Origin: Runella sp. MFBS21
GTDB taxonomy: Bacteria; Bacteroidota; Bacteroidia; Cytophagales; Spirosomataceae
Direction: 5' to 3'
DNA length: 58,441 bases
Assembly: GCF_029433105.1 (NCBI RefSeq)
Contig: NZ_JARNTW010000030.1
Location: 1 to 58,441, forward strand
Each line of letters starts with the position of its first letter. Position 1 is the first letter of the stretch. Of this stretch, positions 56,903-58,441 are shown piece by piece. The notes beneath the pieces are model-generated. The model did not search any database and was not told the origin of the DNA. It saw only the letters and a list, made by a program, of their open reading frames with translations. The translations under genes were made by a program, and so were the position numbers.

Positions 56903-57024
56903 CTATCTTGAAAATAATACTCTCGTAAGGGAGCTTATCATCAGTGAATTCAGATGCGGTTTCCTTTCGGACCTTCACCCAACCTATATTTTGATTGAAA
57001 CTAAAAGGCGTCTTTCTGAAAAGG
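56870..57024 (-). ncRNA. candidate structured RNA or leader upstream of rplC
   Basis: About 150 nt between a promoter match (57029-57059) and an intrinsic terminator (56877-56902). RNA pairings seen: a hairpin GGUCC-GAAA-GG(AA)ACC with a GNRA tetraloop (56958-56973); an enclosing GUGAA/UUCAC stem (56974-56978 with 56944-56948); and UAAG-CUCC-CUUA (56926-56937). The upstream segment CAUCUGA (56950-56956) can pair with the 5' arm of the terminator (UCAGAUG), which would prevent terminator formation. No open reading frame of note. It could be an independent small RNA or a regulated leader of the rplC operon. SRP RNA was considered and rejected. Confidence 0.45.
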
Positions 57025-57028
57025 CTTG

Positions 57029-57059
57029 CAAAGGTCTGAAATTCAAGCTGCAAAAGCAA
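57029..57059 (-). promoter_or_regulatory. promoter of the candidate RNA
   Basis: Minus strand: TTG (57059-57057), 20-nt spacer, GACCTTTG (57036-57029) followed by CA. Same octamer and spacing as the rplC promoter, about 200 bp upstream of it. Confidence 0.55.
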
Positions 57060-57221
57060 GCATTTTGTGAGAAATTTTATAAAATAATTTTATCCTTTTA
57101 CTTTTGTCAAAATAGCCCTTTCTGTACAACATATATTATGGCACAATTTTGTGTATTAGCATCGCTATAATTTTCGTTATGTAGTAAATGTATGGAGTGA
57201 GGTCAATAAAGCAGTCATAAC

Positions 57222-58070
57222 ATGAAAGTTCGTTGGTTCGTATTCTTATTTCTTATTTTTTGTGCACAAGTACTTAGATCTCAAACGAGTAGATCCAGCC
57301 GGCTATATCGTAATACTCCTGCTTTTGGAAGCATGAAGCTTAGTTTCGGCGGAGGATTGTCTTATTACTTAGGAGATATGAGAGCCAAAACCGATTTGAG
57401 ATTCATTGAACCACATTTAGCGGTGGCTTTATTGTATAGGTTATCTGAACACTTTTCGGCTAGAGGAGAAATAAATCTATATAGACTTTCGGCCAAACAA
57501 GAAGGCGGACCTATTTGGTACAACAACCTTTCTTTTAGATCCACTAATTCTGCTGCTTATGTAGGTTTGCAAGCTGATTTGTTTGGATTTCATACCGAGC
57601 GCTTTATAAAGCCGTATATATTTGGTGGTATAGGAATGACATTTATCAACCCCAAAGCTTATTATCAAGGGAAATGGTATAGCTTACGCCCTCTCCAAAC
57701 AGAAGGTGTAGCTTACAATCGACTTGTTAGAATTGCTCTTGTAGGAATTGGTGTTTCATTTAAATACAATGACCGGCTGGGTTTTGCAGTGGAGTTGAGC
57801 GACAATTTTGCTAATTCGGACTACTTGGATGATGTCAGTACCAATTATCCCGACCCAACTGGAATGTCAGAACTCGCCTTAGCATTGTCTGATAGAAGGC
57901 CCGAACTTACTAATCTTCCTACGGGTTATCCTGCACGCAATGAACCTGGTAATCAAAGAGGCAATCCTAAAATAAAAGATTCATACGGATTTTTATCACT
58001 ACGAGCCGAATATCTCATCGGTAGCCCAATGAGACGTGCAGAACGTCGAAAACTAAAATGTTATTACTAG
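57222..58070 (+). CDS. outer-membrane beta-barrel protein, PorG/DUF6089-like
   Basis: 282-aa predicted outer-membrane protein. Signal peptide MKVRWFVFLFLIFCAQVLRSQ, then GSMKLSFGGGLSYYLGDMRAKTDLRFIEPHLAVALLYRLSEHFSARGEINLYRLS, the alternating strand pattern of the DUF6089 barrel group that includes PorG of the type IX secretion system. Further strands run to GFLSLRAEYLIGS. The family call rests on pattern and memory, so PorG itself is only a suggestion. The gene stands alone, divergent from the ribosomal cluster. Confidence 0.65.
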   Translation: MKVRWFVFLFLIFCAQVLRSQTSRSSRLYRNTPAFGSMKLSFGGGLSYYLGDMRAKTDLRFIEPHLAVALLYRLSEHFSARGEINLYRLSAKQEGGPIWYNNLSFRSTNSAAYVGLQADLFGFHTERFIKPYIFGGIGMTFINPKAYYQGKWYSLRPLQTEGVAYNRLVRIALVGIGVSFKYNDRLGFAVELSDNFANSDYLDDVSTNYPDPTGMSELALALSDRRPELTNLPTGYPARNEPGNQRGNPKIKDSYGFLSLRAEYLIGSPMRRAERRKLKCYY

Positions 58071-58441
58071 CTACTTGCTTAGAAAACTCTTGACCTCCTG
58101 ATTTCAGGTCCCTACATGTTGCTTTGAAGAAGGCAATGCCGTCAAAAAGCTATACCATTGCTTAGGTTAGTATAAGGGTACACTTCCTTTTCGGTTGCAT
58201 TGACAGAGAGAGTAATCAATGTATGTGGTGTATTTCTCAAAAAGCTCGTTCATTTTATCCGAGATAAAGACTTTATTGGCCTTTTATTTAGGTATTATCA
58301 GTGATATATCTAAATGAGGGATGGGCATTATTGAAAAGTGACTTTAAAATTCTCTAAACTGCCCAACTCTCTTTGATTAGTGAAATTATCATACATGATT
58401 AATTGGACTGTGCAACTCGCTATCATTAAGTAGGCACTGAC
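58071..58441. other. right-edge stretch without a supported gene
   Basis: No intact gene. On the minus strand a frame broken by one stop (58284-58286) reads MPIPHLDISLIIPK, stop, then KANKVFISDKMNELFEKYTT and on to a stop at 58167. It could be a decayed gene whose remainder lies outside the window, but no family is recognised. Confidence 0.3.

Noticed and set aside
56921..56948. CUGAUGA followed by a short stem, as in a hammerhead ribozyme
   Set aside because: The GAAA core segment after stem II is missing (CGAGAG instead) and no cleavage-site stem was found.
56944..56985. Resemblance of AGGUCCGAAAGGAA to the SRP RNA (4.5S) apical domain
   Set aside because: The GGAA tetraloop is GAAA here, and the AGCAG asymmetric loop needed for Ffh binding is absent.
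1..58441. CRISPR arrays, tRNA or rRNA genes, intact insertion sequences, prophage
   Set aside because: No regularly spaced repeats, cloverleaf-like stretches, transposase genes or phage genes were seen when reading both strands.

Overview
The window looks like a chromosomal segment of a Bacteroidota bacterium, most likely a member of the Cytophagales. The evidence is a 2,492-residue SprA (type IX secretion translocon), a TonB receptor with a carboxypeptidase-like N-terminal domain, Bacteroidota-type promoters (TTG, about 20 nt, TAnnTTTG) and starts without strong Shine-Dalgarno sequences. Genus cannot be fixed by eye. No CRISPR array, tRNA, rRNA or intact insertion sequence is visible.

Left part (1-39,900): core and envelope genes in short transcription units, many separated by clear intrinsic terminators. 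In order: bacterial alpha-2-macroglobulin; a PorE-like OmpA lipoprotein; a PiT phosphate transporter; an AsmA-like protein; an aldo/keto reductase; an EamA transporter; a thiolase; an RluE-type pseudouridine synthase; pyrF; a histidine phosphatase; a hotdog thioesterase; sprA; hemE; a polyprenol-phosphate glycosyltransferase; a lone glycogen-binding-type domain; a group III truncated globin; a secreted thioredoxin overlapping a TonB receptor, next to a His-rich membrane protein and a DoxX protein (possibly a metal-uptake cassette); accC; a pair of exported redox proteins; a second glycosyltransferase; rpmE type B; and a LysE/SDR/BASS group.

Right part (39,944-56,900): carA, then the S10-spc-alpha ribosomal supercluster, all on the minus strand and transcribed right to left: rplC-rplD-rplW-rplB-rpsS-rplV-rpsC-rplP-rpmC-rpsQ-rplN-rplX-rplE-rpsN-rpsH-rplF-rplR-rpsE-rpmD-rplO-secY-map-infA-rpmJ-rpsM-rpsK-rpsD-rpoA-rplQ. 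The cluster starts at rplC without rpsJ, and adk is absent between secY and map. rpmD and rpmJ were recovered by hand translation. L17 carries an extra C-terminal helix-hairpin-helix domain and S3 an Arg/Gly-rich tail.

The most interesting material is non-coding. Upstream of rplC lies a promoter, about 150 nt of foldable RNA, an intrinsic terminator with a possible antiterminator, and then a second promoter with the same -7 octamer. Inside the cluster there are further promoter matches before rpsH and secY, a nested hairpin just before rpsD (S4), and intrinsic-terminator-like hairpins on both sides of rpoA. Together they suggest that this long operon is subdivided and RNA-regulated in ways not obvious from gene order. 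All functional readings of these RNA elements are inference from pairing seen by eye.

Secretion theme: SprA, a PorE-like lipoprotein and a PorG/DUF6089-like outer-membrane protein (right end) are all candidates for type IX secretion.
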